From NCBI GenBank assembly GCA_030601885.1, contig JAUWAU010000012.1, positions 62,001 through 126,000 on the forward strand: DNA of 64,000 bases, in the 5' to 3' direction. A model generated the notes under the pieces. The model was given only the letters and a program-made list of their open reading frames with translations, was not told the DNA's origin and ran no database searches. The stretch's first letter is position 1. The number at the start of each line of letters is the position of its first letter. This stretch comes from Armatimonadota bacterium. GTDB taxonomy: Bacteria > Armatimonadota > Zipacnadia > JAUWAU01. The translations under genes and the position numbers were made by a program. Of the stretch, positions 18,813 through 26,971 are shown piece after piece.

Positions 18813-21091
18813 GGGCCCCTTCGGGGCGACGCGACCAGATGAGTCGCGCAGGCAAAGGCGAGGCGAGAAGGCGACACGGATGCAGGCAGAGATGCCTGCG
18901 CTCCCGGGGAGAGCTTGAGCAGCCGCACGCTGTGCCCGGGCATCTCGATCTCGAAGGTCACCTGGCCCCCGCCAACAGTCGGCAGCTCATCCACCTTCGT
19001 CTGCGGCAGGGCGGCAAGCTTCTGGTATTTCTCTATATTGGCTCGCAGGAGCTGGGCCCCAGCCCCCCCCAAACGCCGCGAGATGCTGCCGCCGAATACG
19101 GGCGCGTTGGGCAGTGGCTCGATACCGGCCTCTTCGCAATCCTTGTAGAACTCGCGCGCGAACACGCCGTGGCTCTCGTCCACTGTCCACTCGGAGAGCC
19201 GCCATCGGTTGTCCGGTTTCATTTGCCGATCGTGCACCGTGAGGCTGACGTGTTCGGCCGCTTTTGGCCGGCGTAACGCCCGGTGGTTGTAAAGCAGGAT
19301 GTAGATGGCGTCTCCCTTACGGACGCCGATGGCCCCGCATCTGGCCGGTGAAGTGCCGGTCACCTCGGTGGCCAGTCGCTCTCCGCCGGCCATCTGCTCG
19401 AGCATCCCGATCACGTGCGCCCGCGGATGCCGGATGCCTGCCGATGTCTGGGACCATTCGTGCACCTGCGCGACGTTCAATGCGTACACGCGCTCGGCGA
19501 TGGCCGCGTACCAGCTCGCCCCCCATTCGGTGACATCGCCGCCCATTAGCCGACGCCCATACTCGTCCTGCAGGATCGCGAACTCCGCCACCTCGACCGG
19601 CACATCGCGAAACTGCGGATACCGGTCGAGCCGTTCGCGCATTCGGCGGACTGCCACCTCGAAGGAATCCATCGACCGACCCACGCGGCCGTACCACGAG
19701 CACGACAGGAAGCACAGCCGGGTGCCGGTGCCTCCGGTGCAATAGTTCCTGCCCGTCGCCGCGTGATCGACGATCTCCAGGCCCCACCTCGGCCGGCCCG
19801 ATGCGGTGGTGGCGTCCTCCATGCCCGGATTGAGGATGTTGCCGGGGCCGATGTCGGCCTCCGGGATGACCCGCGTCACCGCGTCCACGGTGTAGTCGTA
19901 GTGCTTGAGGTATTCCTCCTTGCTCCCTGCCCAGTGCCCGGGATAGAGGTCGGGCTCGGTGCCGACGCGGAAGCGCCATTTGCTCACCACGTCCAGTCCG
20001 AACTCATCCACCATCGCCCGCACGACGGCCTCCACGTACTGGTGCCAGACCTCGAAGTCCTTCGGCGGATACGTGTTGCCGTACGTGTGCATCTCCGCCG
20101 GCTGGCTCATCGCCGTCGGGACGTTGTCGAGGACGATCCTCGGCGTATAGCCCCATGCGAGCATACCGCGGAGCTGCGCGATCAGTCCGGTGAAGTCACA
20201 GCGGATCTTCCCGTCCGGGCCGACGCCCTTGAAGTACTGGTTCCTCCCGTCGGTGCGTCCGCCGATGAGGCGCACGCAGTTGACGTACCTGGTGAAGGGT
20301 CGGCCGCGGCGAATGGAATTGCGCTGCTCGGGGTCGGCGAACATATGCTGGCTGGTGAAGTTGCTGATGGACCAGAAGTTGTAGCACTCGCCAATCGGCC
20401 GGTCCGCATAGACGTCAATCGTCCGGCTTCCGGGCTGCAGCTCGGGCAGCGGCAATGGCTCGGCGGCGATGCGCACGTTCTCGATGAGGCCTCGCCACGG
20501 CGCCCGGGCGCCCCGAATGCCGGCGAAAAAGCGCGCCGGCCAGTTCTCGATGAGCCGCCCCTCGGCCATCCCCACGAGCTCGTCGTCAACGCGCAGGAAG
20601 AAGGTGACCGTCGTCTCGTCGCTCTCCCAGGTGAACTGCACGTGGTGCCAGGACGCCGGCTCCCAACTGCGCGAGGCCGCATGGCGTATGGACGCGTAGT
20701 ACTCCTCGCCACCCTTGTAGACGGCGATGAGGCCGCCGTTCCGGAAGAAGATGGTCACGTGCACGTGGGCTTCTTCGCCGACGTGGAAAAGCGTTCGATC
20801 TTCCTGGGCGGGCCAGTCGTCCGGGGTGCGGCACCACAGCTCGACCGTGCCCGTGGCCGCGGCGAGGTGGTCCGCCATCGGGATCTCGATCCCGCCGTCG
20901 GAGAAGTCGATGCCCTGACCATCTCGACCGGCGGCTGTCGTCACGCTCGGATGAACGGTGAGCCCGGCGGCCGCGAGCTCGCCGAGAGTATCGCCATCGA
21001 TGAGCAGCTCGGCCCGTGATGTTGCGCCCGTCGTCAACACGGCCACTAACGAGGTCATGACAGCGTTGGTAAGCAGATTCACAGGAGCCAT
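18809..21091 (-). CDS. Secreted LamG-like domain plus GH39-like catalytic domain protein
   Basis: Signal-like MAPVNLLTNAVMTSLVAVLTTGATSRA; LamG-like GTVELWCRTPDDWPAQEDRTLFHVG; TIM-barrel text LAWGYTPRIVLDNVP...WRFRVGTEPDLYPGHWAGSKEEYLKHYDYTVDAVTRVIP typical of GH39-like proteins. Confidence 0.68.
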   Translation of the reverse strand: MAPVNLLTNAVMTSLVAVLTTGATSRAELLIDGDTLGELAAAGLTVHPSVTTAAGRDGQGIDFSDGGIEIPMADHLAAATGTVELWCRTPDDWPAQEDRTLFHVGEEAHVHVTIFFRNGGLIAVYKGGEEYYASIRHAASRSWEPASWHHVQFTWESDETTVTFFLRVDDELVGMAEGRLIENWPARFFAGIRGARAPWRGLIENVRIAAEPLPLPELQPGSRTIDVYADRPIGECYNFWSISNFTSQHMFADPEQRNSIRRGRPFTRYVNCVRLIGGRTDGRNQYFKGVGPDGKIRCDFTGLIAQLRGMLAWGYTPRIVLDNVPTAMSQPAEMHTYGNTYPPKDFEVWHQYVEAVVRAMVDEFGLDVVSKWRFRVGTEPDLYPGHWAGSKEEYLKHYDYTVDAVTRVIPEADIGPGNILNPGMEDATTASGRPRWGLEIVDHAATGRNYCTGGTGTRLCFLSCSWYGRVGRSMDSFEVAVRRMRERLDRYPQFRDVPVEVAEFAILQDEYGRRLMGGDVTEWGASWYAAIAERVYALNVAQVHEWSQTSAGIRHPRAHVIGMLEQMAGGERLATEVTGTSPARCGAIGVRKGDAIYILLYNHRALRRPKAAEHVSLTVHDRQMKPDNRWRLSEWTVDESHGVFAREFYKDCEEAGIEPLPNAPVFGGSISRRLGGAGAQLLRANIEKYQKLAALPQTKVDELPTVGGGQVTFEIEMPGHSVRLLKLSPGAQASLPASVSPSRLAFACATHLVASPRRGP

Positions 21092-21293
21092 CCGACCTTG
21101 CCTCCCAAAATCTCCCGTCAATGTCGTCGCACTGCGTTTTCCAGAGCCGACCAGGATTTGCCTCTGTGCAGACCTAACACCTCTGCGCTGCTCGGATTTC
21201 GAGCCCCGCCCAACGGCAATGTGTAAACGCAATGTCAGCGCCACTGCGTATATAACATCGAGCACGAACGCCGTGATCGCAGGCCATCGTCCC

Positions 21294-21372
21294 GTGCCCA
21301 GTGAGGACAACGAGCTGGCAGCCAGGTGCAAACAGGGAGACCCCTACGCCTTTACGCAGCTTGTGCGGCGGC
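21294..21372 (+). pseudogene. N-terminal fragment of an ECF sigma factor
   Basis: GTG-start VPSEDNELAARCKQGDPYAFTQLVRR matches the start of sigma region 2 (compare RALVARAQQGDADAFGALVDLH in the intact sigma factor at 35.4-36.0 kb); homology then stops abruptly. Confidence 0.5.
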
Positions 21373-21482
21373 TTCGGCGGGGGTCAGGCGCCGTGGCACA
21401 CGGCTCCGGTCGGCGTTGTCACTTGCACCACAATTCGCTTCCCCCGCTTGCATTTCGCGCGTTATATGCGTATCCTATATGG

Positions 21483-21506
21483 CCTCCGGATGGCGGCATC
21501 CGGAGG
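21483..21506. repeat. Stem-loop upstream of the aldo/keto reductase
   Basis: CCTCCGGATG-GCGG-CATCCGGAGG, 10-bp perfect stem. Confidence 0.65.
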
Positions 21507-21539
21507 ACAATCGTTTTGCATAAGAGGAGGCCTGCGTAC

Positions 21540-22664
21540 ATGCAGTATCGGATGCTGGGGAACACGGGTAAGAAGGTGTCGGCGCTTGGCTTCGGCGCCA
21601 TGCGCTTGCCCAAGGACAGAGACTACGCCATCGAGTGCATTCGGCGCTGCCTCGACTTGGGCGCCAACACCATAGACACAGCCTTCGGCTATCACCGGGG
21701 CGAGAGCGAGGTGATCGTGGGCGAGGCCATCGCCGATCGGGCGCGCGGGGACGTGTATCTGTCCACCAAGAACCCGCTCCGCGACAACACCGGCGCCGGC
21801 TGGCGGGAGCGCCTCGAGACCCAGCTCAAGAAGCTCAACACCGACTACATTGACTTCTACCAGGCCGTGCATGGCCTCAGTTGGGACAAGTACGTGGACA
21901 ACTTCTCCAAGCCCGGCGCCGGCCTCGAGGAAGCCATCAAAGCCAAGCAAGAGGGCACCATCCGCCACTTCGGCTTCTCCACGCACGACTCGCCGGAGGG
22001 CATCCAGAAGCTCATCGACACGGGTCATTTCGAGCACATCATCCTGCAGTACAACCTGCTGGACCGCAAGAACGAAGAGGTCATCGCGTACGCCCACGAA
22101 AAGGGCGTCGGCATTATGGTCATGGGACCCGTCGGCGGCGGGCGACTTGCGGCGCCGTCCCAGCAAATCCGGGAGATGCTCCCGGGCGGTGCCAAGAGCA
22201 GCGCCGAGATAGCCCTGCGCTTCGTGCTGGCCAATCCCGGGGTGAGCTGTGCCCTCTCCGGCATGAACGCCATCGAGCAGGTGGAGGAGAACGTTGCCAC
22301 CGCATCTCGGGAAGATCCGCTCAGCGACGAAGAGAAGCTGCACGTGATGCAGTCGCTCGAGGAGAACCGGAAGCTCGCGGAGCTGTACTGCACCGACTGC
22401 AAGTACTGCATGCCGTGCCCGAACGACGTGAACATCCCCCTCAACTTCCGCATCATGAACTTCCACCGGGTCTTCGGGCTCACGGACCACGCCAAGCAGC
22501 AGTACGCCCGGTTCTTTGCGGAGAAGAAGCGCGTCGAGGGCCTCGCCGCCAGCGAGTGCCAGGAGTGCGGCGAGTGCGAGCCCCAGTGCCCCCAGGACAT
22601 CCCCATCATCAAGCAGCTCAAGGAGACGCACGAGGCGCTGGGGGACAGCAGGGAAAAGGGTTAA
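21540..22664 (+). CDS. Aldo/keto reductase with C-terminal 4Fe-4S domain
   Basis: MQYRMLGNTGKKVSALGFGAMRLP; NTIDTAFGYHRGESEVIVGEA; CTDCKYCMPCPNDVNIP; CQECGECEPQCPQDIPI. Confidence 0.93.
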   Translation: MQYRMLGNTGKKVSALGFGAMRLPKDRDYAIECIRRCLDLGANTIDTAFGYHRGESEVIVGEAIADRARGDVYLSTKNPLRDNTGAGWRERLETQLKKLNTDYIDFYQAVHGLSWDKYVDNFSKPGAGLEEAIKAKQEGTIRHFGFSTHDSPEGIQKLIDTGHFEHIILQYNLLDRKNEEVIAYAHEKGVGIMVMGPVGGGRLAAPSQQIREMLPGGAKSSAEIALRFVLANPGVSCALSGMNAIEQVEENVATASREDPLSDEEKLHVMQSLEENRKLAELYCTDCKYCMPCPNDVNIPLNFRIMNFHRVFGLTDHAKQQYARFFAEKKRVEGLAASECQECGECEPQCPQDIPIIKQLKETHEALGDSREKG

Positions 22665-22698
22665 GGGTCAAGGGAAAAGCCAAAGGCAACGACAATGC

Positions 22699-22730
22699 AA
22701 AGGGGGCGGCCAGCGCCCCCTTTCTTTTGT
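22699..22730 (+). terminator. Intrinsic terminator after aldo/keto reductase
   Basis: AAAGGGGGCG-GCCAG-CGCCCCCTTT followed by CTTTTG. Confidence 0.75.
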
Positions 22731-22901
22731 TTGCCGCCACTCGCACGTATTTGCTCCATTGTGGTAACATCACCGGTCCCCGAGTGCATCAGACCTAGAA
22801 GGGAGGGGCAAGCGGAGGGAAGTAACTTATTGCGTGGGGTATCCTGGTGTAGGCCGTAGTCGTTTGCTGACCACTGCCGTGCATGCCGGAGGAGAACAGC
22901 C

Positions 22902-23732
22902 GTGCACAAACGAGAAGCGGTGCGGCTCGACCGCGTCACGAAGCTCTTTCAGCGGAGCGGTCGGGCGTCGAACGCCAAGAACAGCAACCCCGGCAAGAGG
23001 AAGCGCCGCGAGCTGCGGGCGCTGGGCAACGTTGACGTGACCATCGGCGCGGGCGAGATCTTCGGCCTCGTCGGCCCGAACGGCTGCGGCAAGTCCACAC
23101 TGGTTCGCGTGCTCGCCACGCTGCTCATCCCGGATGCCGGCACGGCCAGCGTGTTCGGCCACGATGTCGTGTCGGAAGAGCGTACGGTCCAGAGACTCAT
23201 CAACAGAGTGTCCGTCGAGGCAGCCTTTTTCAAGAAGCTGTCTACCGCGGAGAACCTGCGCTTTGCAGCGCGGCTGTATGCGCTCGACCCCGGGGAAGCG
23301 GGGGACAGAGCAAACACGATCCTGAAGAGCCTCGGCTTCCCGATGAGCAGGATCGACGACTCCATGCAGGACCTGTCGCGCGGTATGCAGCAGAAGGTGG
23401 CCATCGCTCGCGGGCTGCTCACAGAACCCATCGTGATGCTCCTGGATGAGCCCACGACGGGCCTGGACCCGAAGTCAAAGCGCGACGTGCAGGCCTTCAT
23501 ACGCCGCATCAAGGACGGACACGACGCCACCGTGCTGCTCTCAACCCACGACATGGACGAAGCCGACAGGCTCTGCGATCGTGTCGCCATCATGCGCAAC
23601 GGCAAGATCATCGCCCAGGGCACGCCGGCTCAGCTCAAAGCCATGTGCAGCGGCGACGGCGAGGTGAGCCTCGAGGACGTCTTCATCGAGCTTACCGGCC
23701 GCAAGATCGAGGACGAAGACGAAGAGGAGTAG
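22902..23732 (+). CDS. ABC transporter ATP-binding protein
   Basis: GLVGPNGCGKSTLVRVLATLL Walker [34 protein letters not shown]. Confidence 0.93.
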   Translation: MHKREAVRLDRVTKLFQRSGRASNAKNSNPGKRKRRELRALGNVDVTIGAGEIFGLVGPNGCGKSTLVRVLATLLIPDAGTASVFGHDVVSEERTVQRLINRVSVEAAFFKKLSTAENLRFAARLYALDPGEAGDRANTILKSLGFPMSRIDDSMQDLSRGMQQKVAIARGLLTEPIVMLLDEPTTGLDPKSKRDVQAFIRRIKDGHDATVLLSTHDMDEADRLCDRVAIMRNGKIIAQGTPAQLKAMCSGDGEVSLEDVFIELTGRKIEDEDEEE

Positions 23733-23740
23733 GCCCCCAA

Positions 23741-23849
23741 TCTGTGTGGCACGGCGCCTGACCCCCTTCGGGGTCGGCGTCCCGCCCGTAGGGTCAGGGA
23801 CTTGCTCGTGCCTGTCTGAAGCGGCACCCCGTACGGGGCCAAGCCGTGC
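23741..23849. repeat. 109-bp modular palindromic element, copy A
   Basis: TCTGTGTGGCACGGCGCCTGACCCCC...GCACCCCGTACGGGGCCAAGCCGTGC; near-identical reverse complement at 49238-49346. Confidence 0.88.
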
Positions 23850-23870
23850 ATCCGCGGGGTAACAGAAGCA

Positions 23871-23892
23871 CACGGGTAGCAAGCTACCCGTG
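23871..23892. repeat. Palindromic repeat CACGGGTAGC-AA-GCTACCCGTG
   Basis: Perfect 10-bp arms; a second copy at 23993-24014. Confidence 0.85.
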
Positions 23893-24043
23893 CCACACGA
23901 TTCTCGCTGGCAAGCCACCCGTGGTACACCTCGCCCCTCCGTGTGCCACGGCTTGCTTGTCAAGCCGTGCGTTCCCTGCGAGGCCAAAGACACACGGGTA
24001 GCAAGCTACCCGCGCCACCCGGTCTGCCATCGGAGGCGCCACC

Positions 24044-24871
24044 ATGGTACGCACCCTATACGTCAGAGGACAGCCATGGCTCGCATTCATCGAGCGCAAC
24101 TTCGCCCTCCTGCGCCGCTATTGGCCGTGGGAGCTGTCGTGGACGGTGTACTCGGGCGCCATCGTGCTCTCCATCGGCTTCCTGGCCGTCGGGATGGAGC
24201 AGGTGAGCGGCGTTGACCTCCCCAAGGACAAGATCCTCGTGTATCTGCTCACCGGGTCGCTGCTGTGGCGATACCTCTCCGAGCTGTTCTGGGAGACCAG
24301 CAACGTCATCAGTTGGGAGCGCTGGGAAGGAACGCTCGAGTACACCTTGATGGCGCCCATCTCCCGCTTCGTGCATCTGATCGGCACGAGCCTTTTCGCT
24401 GTGCTCTATTCTGGGCTGCGCCTGGTGTTTCTGATGGTGCTCTGCGCCATCTTCTTCCAGCTCGACCTATCGGCGGCCAATATCCCCGGCGCTGCCGCCA
24501 TCCTCGCCATCGCCACCTTCTCGCTCGTGGGCCTGGGTCTGATGGGTGCATGTCTGCCATTGATGTCGCCGGAGAAGGGCATGCAGATGACGGGCATCAT
24601 TGAGGCGGTGCTGCTGCTCGTGTCCGGGATCTACTATCCCATTGAGGTACTGCCGCAGTGGCTGCAGTACGTCTCGCGCCTCTCGCCCATCACCTACACG
24701 CTCAAGGGCATGCGCGCCTGCCTCATTGACGGCGCCGGGCTCGGCGACGTCTGGCCGTACATCTGGCCCCTGCTCATCAGCGGGGCGATAATGATTCCGG
24801 CCGGTTTGAAGGTATTCGCGATGGCCGAGAAGTACTGCAAGCGCAAAGGGCGGCTGAAGCGAAGCGGGTAA
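24044..24871 (+). CDS. ABC-2 type transporter permease
   Basis: Multiple hydrophobic helices; LVSGIYYPIEVLPQWLQYVSRLSPITYTLKGMR ABC-2 signature; directly after the ATPase gene. Confidence 0.9.
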   Translation: MVRTLYVRGQPWLAFIERNFALLRRYWPWELSWTVYSGAIVLSIGFLAVGMEQVSGVDLPKDKILVYLLTGSLLWRYLSELFWETSNVISWERWEGTLEYTLMAPISRFVHLIGTSLFAVLYSGLRLVFLMVLCAIFFQLDLSAANIPGAAAILAIATFSLVGLGLMGACLPLMSPEKGMQMTGIIEAVLLLVSGIYYPIEVLPQWLQYVSRLSPITYTLKGMRACLIDGAGLGDVWPYIWPLLISGAIMIPAGLKVFAMAEKYCKRKGRLKRSG

Positions 24872-24964
24872 CGCGCATCCTCACGGTAGCGCATTCGCGG
24901 GACAGTCCGTAGCCGGGCACGGCGCGGTATCGGTCGTCGGCGGGGAGGCGGCCAGGCGTCGGGG

Positions 24965-25369
24965 TTACTCCTCATCGCGGGTTGCCAACGAACAGACGAC
25001 CTCCACGCTCTTCCGGATGCTGTTGGTGATGTGGCAGCGGTCGGCCACTTGCAGTATGGCCTTGGCGTCTTTTTCGGAGACCTCGAGTGGCAGCTCAATC
25101 CTGACGTCAACCCGGGTGGTGCGCGAGGGAGCTTTGGCCGTCTCGCGATCGACGCTGATCGTCATGCTCTCGTGTGGAATGTCGTGGTGTCCGCAATAGG
25201 CGGCCACATAACCACCGACGCACATGCCGATGGCGGCGGTAAAGAGATCGGCCGGGTACATACCATCGCGCCCCGCATTGCCGTCCTCTCCCCGACCGGT
25301 GCTAACTGTGTAGTCGCCACATGTGGCAGTGAACCGTGTGCCGCTGTCGTACTTGATGAGAACTTCCAT
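24965..25369 (-). CDS. OsmC family protein
   Basis: MEVLIKYDSGTRFTATCGDYTVSTGRGEDGNAGRDGMYPADLFTAAIGMCVGGYVAAYCGHH; C-terminal ILQVADRCHITNSIRKSVEV. Confidence 0.87.
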   Translation of the reverse strand: MEVLIKYDSGTRFTATCGDYTVSTGRGEDGNAGRDGMYPADLFTAAIGMCVGGYVAAYCGHHDIPHESMTISVDRETAKAPSRTTRVDVRIELPLEVSEKDAKAILQVADRCHITNSIRKSVEVVCSLATRDEE

Positions 25370-25475
25370 GGGCCTACACTCCAGTAACAGGTCTGATCGA
25401 ATTCGGAGGCTGGTTCCTTGTAAACCGCGGGTTGCCCTGCCTGGCGAGCCAGCACGCCGGCGGCAGGGGCGGGAA

Positions 25476-26681
25476 TCAGGGCCCGGCGGGGGAGGTGCCG
25501 GCACTGACGGCTGGCTCCTGAGCCCCGGGGGCCAGGCGTGCATGGATAACCAGTGCCGTCGTGCGATAGAAAGCGTGGGCGAACTTGGTGAAGGGGGCCA
25601 GCAGTATGAGTTCCATCGAGACGACAACGTGTATGATGAACATGTAATAGCCCCACATCTGCGGGGCCGGCAGGTACAGAGCTACTTCCAGGGCAAAGCC
25701 GCTCACGCCGGCGAGCCAAAGCAGCAGCACGAAGACCCAGTCGGAGAGCAGGGAGTGGGACGAAGGCTTGTCCGGCTTGCTCAATCGCTTCACGATGGCC
25801 ACGGTGGTCCCATAGACCAGGAACATGCCGCTGACGGTGCCGAGCAGCCTGACCGGATACCACAGCGGCACCATCGTGCCGGTGGGCTTGATGCCGGTGA
25901 GGTCGAGAACCCAGTCGGAAGCCGTCGCGGCCAGTAGGCCCAAAAAGCCCCAGAGAATGGAGCCGTGGATGAACCACGGTTTCAATACCCACGGTTGCTG
26001 CTTCTCCTCGTCGCAATCTCGGTATCTCCGCTCGGCGAAAACCTCCGTGAAGATCGTCCGTACCAGACTGGCGAACCATTGAAAGACATTCCCGCCATGC
26101 TTGCCTTCGGCGGCCGCGCCCGCCAGGCCGCCGGCCGAGCGAGACATCTTATGGACCATGTTGGCAATGCTGATGGCGCCGGCGAGCACGACCATGCCGA
26201 TGACCGTGATGCCGATATGGTGGATCAATCTGGCGGAGACGAAGTCAAAAAGCGCCAGCGACTCCGGCCTCATGGGGCCGTGCCTGGCGAGCATGATGAC
26301 GGTGAGGAACGCAGCCAGCAGAAGCAGGAAGATGATGCTGAAGGGCGCGGAGGTGTACAGGAGCCGGGACAGTCGCGTTAGATCGTAGTTCGCGATGGCA
26401 TACCGCCTGGTGGCTGCCATGAACTCGCCCGGCTCGGCCTCTCTGGGGCAGGTATCGGAACACTCGCCGCAATAGTAACAAAGCCAGAGCTCGTTGGTCC
26501 CCAGGAGCCTATCTCTGACCCCGATCTGAGCGTAGCGGATCATCTTGCGAGGGAAGTTCTCCGTCTCAGTGGAGAGGGGACAGATGGCCGTGCAGTTCCC
26601 GCAGTTGAAGCATGCATTCACGTCGAAGGCGCCGTACTTGTGCAGCTCAAGCAGAAGTGTTGGGTCAACACGTATGCTCAT
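25476..26681 (-). CDS. QmoC-like protein: HdrC 4Fe-4S domain fused to membrane HdrE/NarI-type domain
   Basis: CFNCGNCTAICPLSTETENFPRKMIRYAQIG and CYYCGECSDTCPREAEPGEFM, followed by several TM helices. Confidence 0.87.
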   Translation of the reverse strand: MSIRVDPTLLLELHKYGAFDVNACFNCGNCTAICPLSTETENFPRKMIRYAQIGVRDRLLGTNELWLCYYCGECSDTCPREAEPGEFMAATRRYAIANYDLTRLSRLLYTSAPFSIIFLLLLAAFLTVIMLARHGPMRPESLALFDFVSARLIHHIGITVIGMVVLAGAISIANMVHKMSRSAGGLAGAAAEGKHGGNVFQWFASLVRTIFTEVFAERRYRDCDEEKQQPWVLKPWFIHGSILWGFLGLLAATASDWVLDLTGIKPTGTMVPLWYPVRLLGTVSGMFLVYGTTVAIVKRLSKPDKPSSHSLLSDWVFVLLLWLAGVSGFALEVALYLPAPQMWGYYMFIIHVVVSMELILLAPFTKFAHAFYRTTALVIHARLAPGAQEPAVSAGTSPAGP

Positions 26682-26965
26682 TTCTCATCCTTCTCGACCA
26701 GCCCATACTGAAAGTAGTCTCCGCTCTGCTCCCCCTCAGCCACTTTGCCGTACCTCCTCATGGCGATCAGATGCCAGAACACTTGGTCAGTGGGCACACC
26801 GATAGCTTCTGCTACCTCCAGAGGCGTCTTGGGCCCTTGGGCGAGAGTGTCAGCTATCGCTCGCTGGATCCTATTGTGCTCTCTGACGCGCTCGCGCAGC
26901 TCGTCGGGTATGGGCCCCCGGCGCTCGCGGATGATGTCGATGGGCTTCTTCGCCTCAGTGGACAT
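26678..26965 (-). CDS. Small winged-helix-like protein between the HdrA/QmoB-like and QmoC-like genes
   Basis: 95 aa; IADTLAQGPKTPLEVAEAIGVPTDQVFWHLIAMRRYGKVAEGEQSGDYFQYGL resembles a wHTH; overlaps the next start (ATGA). Confidence 0.75.
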   Translation of the reverse strand: MSTEAKKPIDIIRERRGPIPDELRERVREHNRIQRAIADTLAQGPKTPLEVAEAIGVPTDQVFWHLIAMRRYGKVAEGEQSGDYFQYGLVEKDEK

Positions 26966-26971
26966 CGCTGG

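Noticed and set aside
21462-22631. 389-aa minus-strand ORF over the aldo/keto reductase
   Set aside because: Antisense shadow; plus-strand gene has clear AKR and 4Fe-4S motifs.
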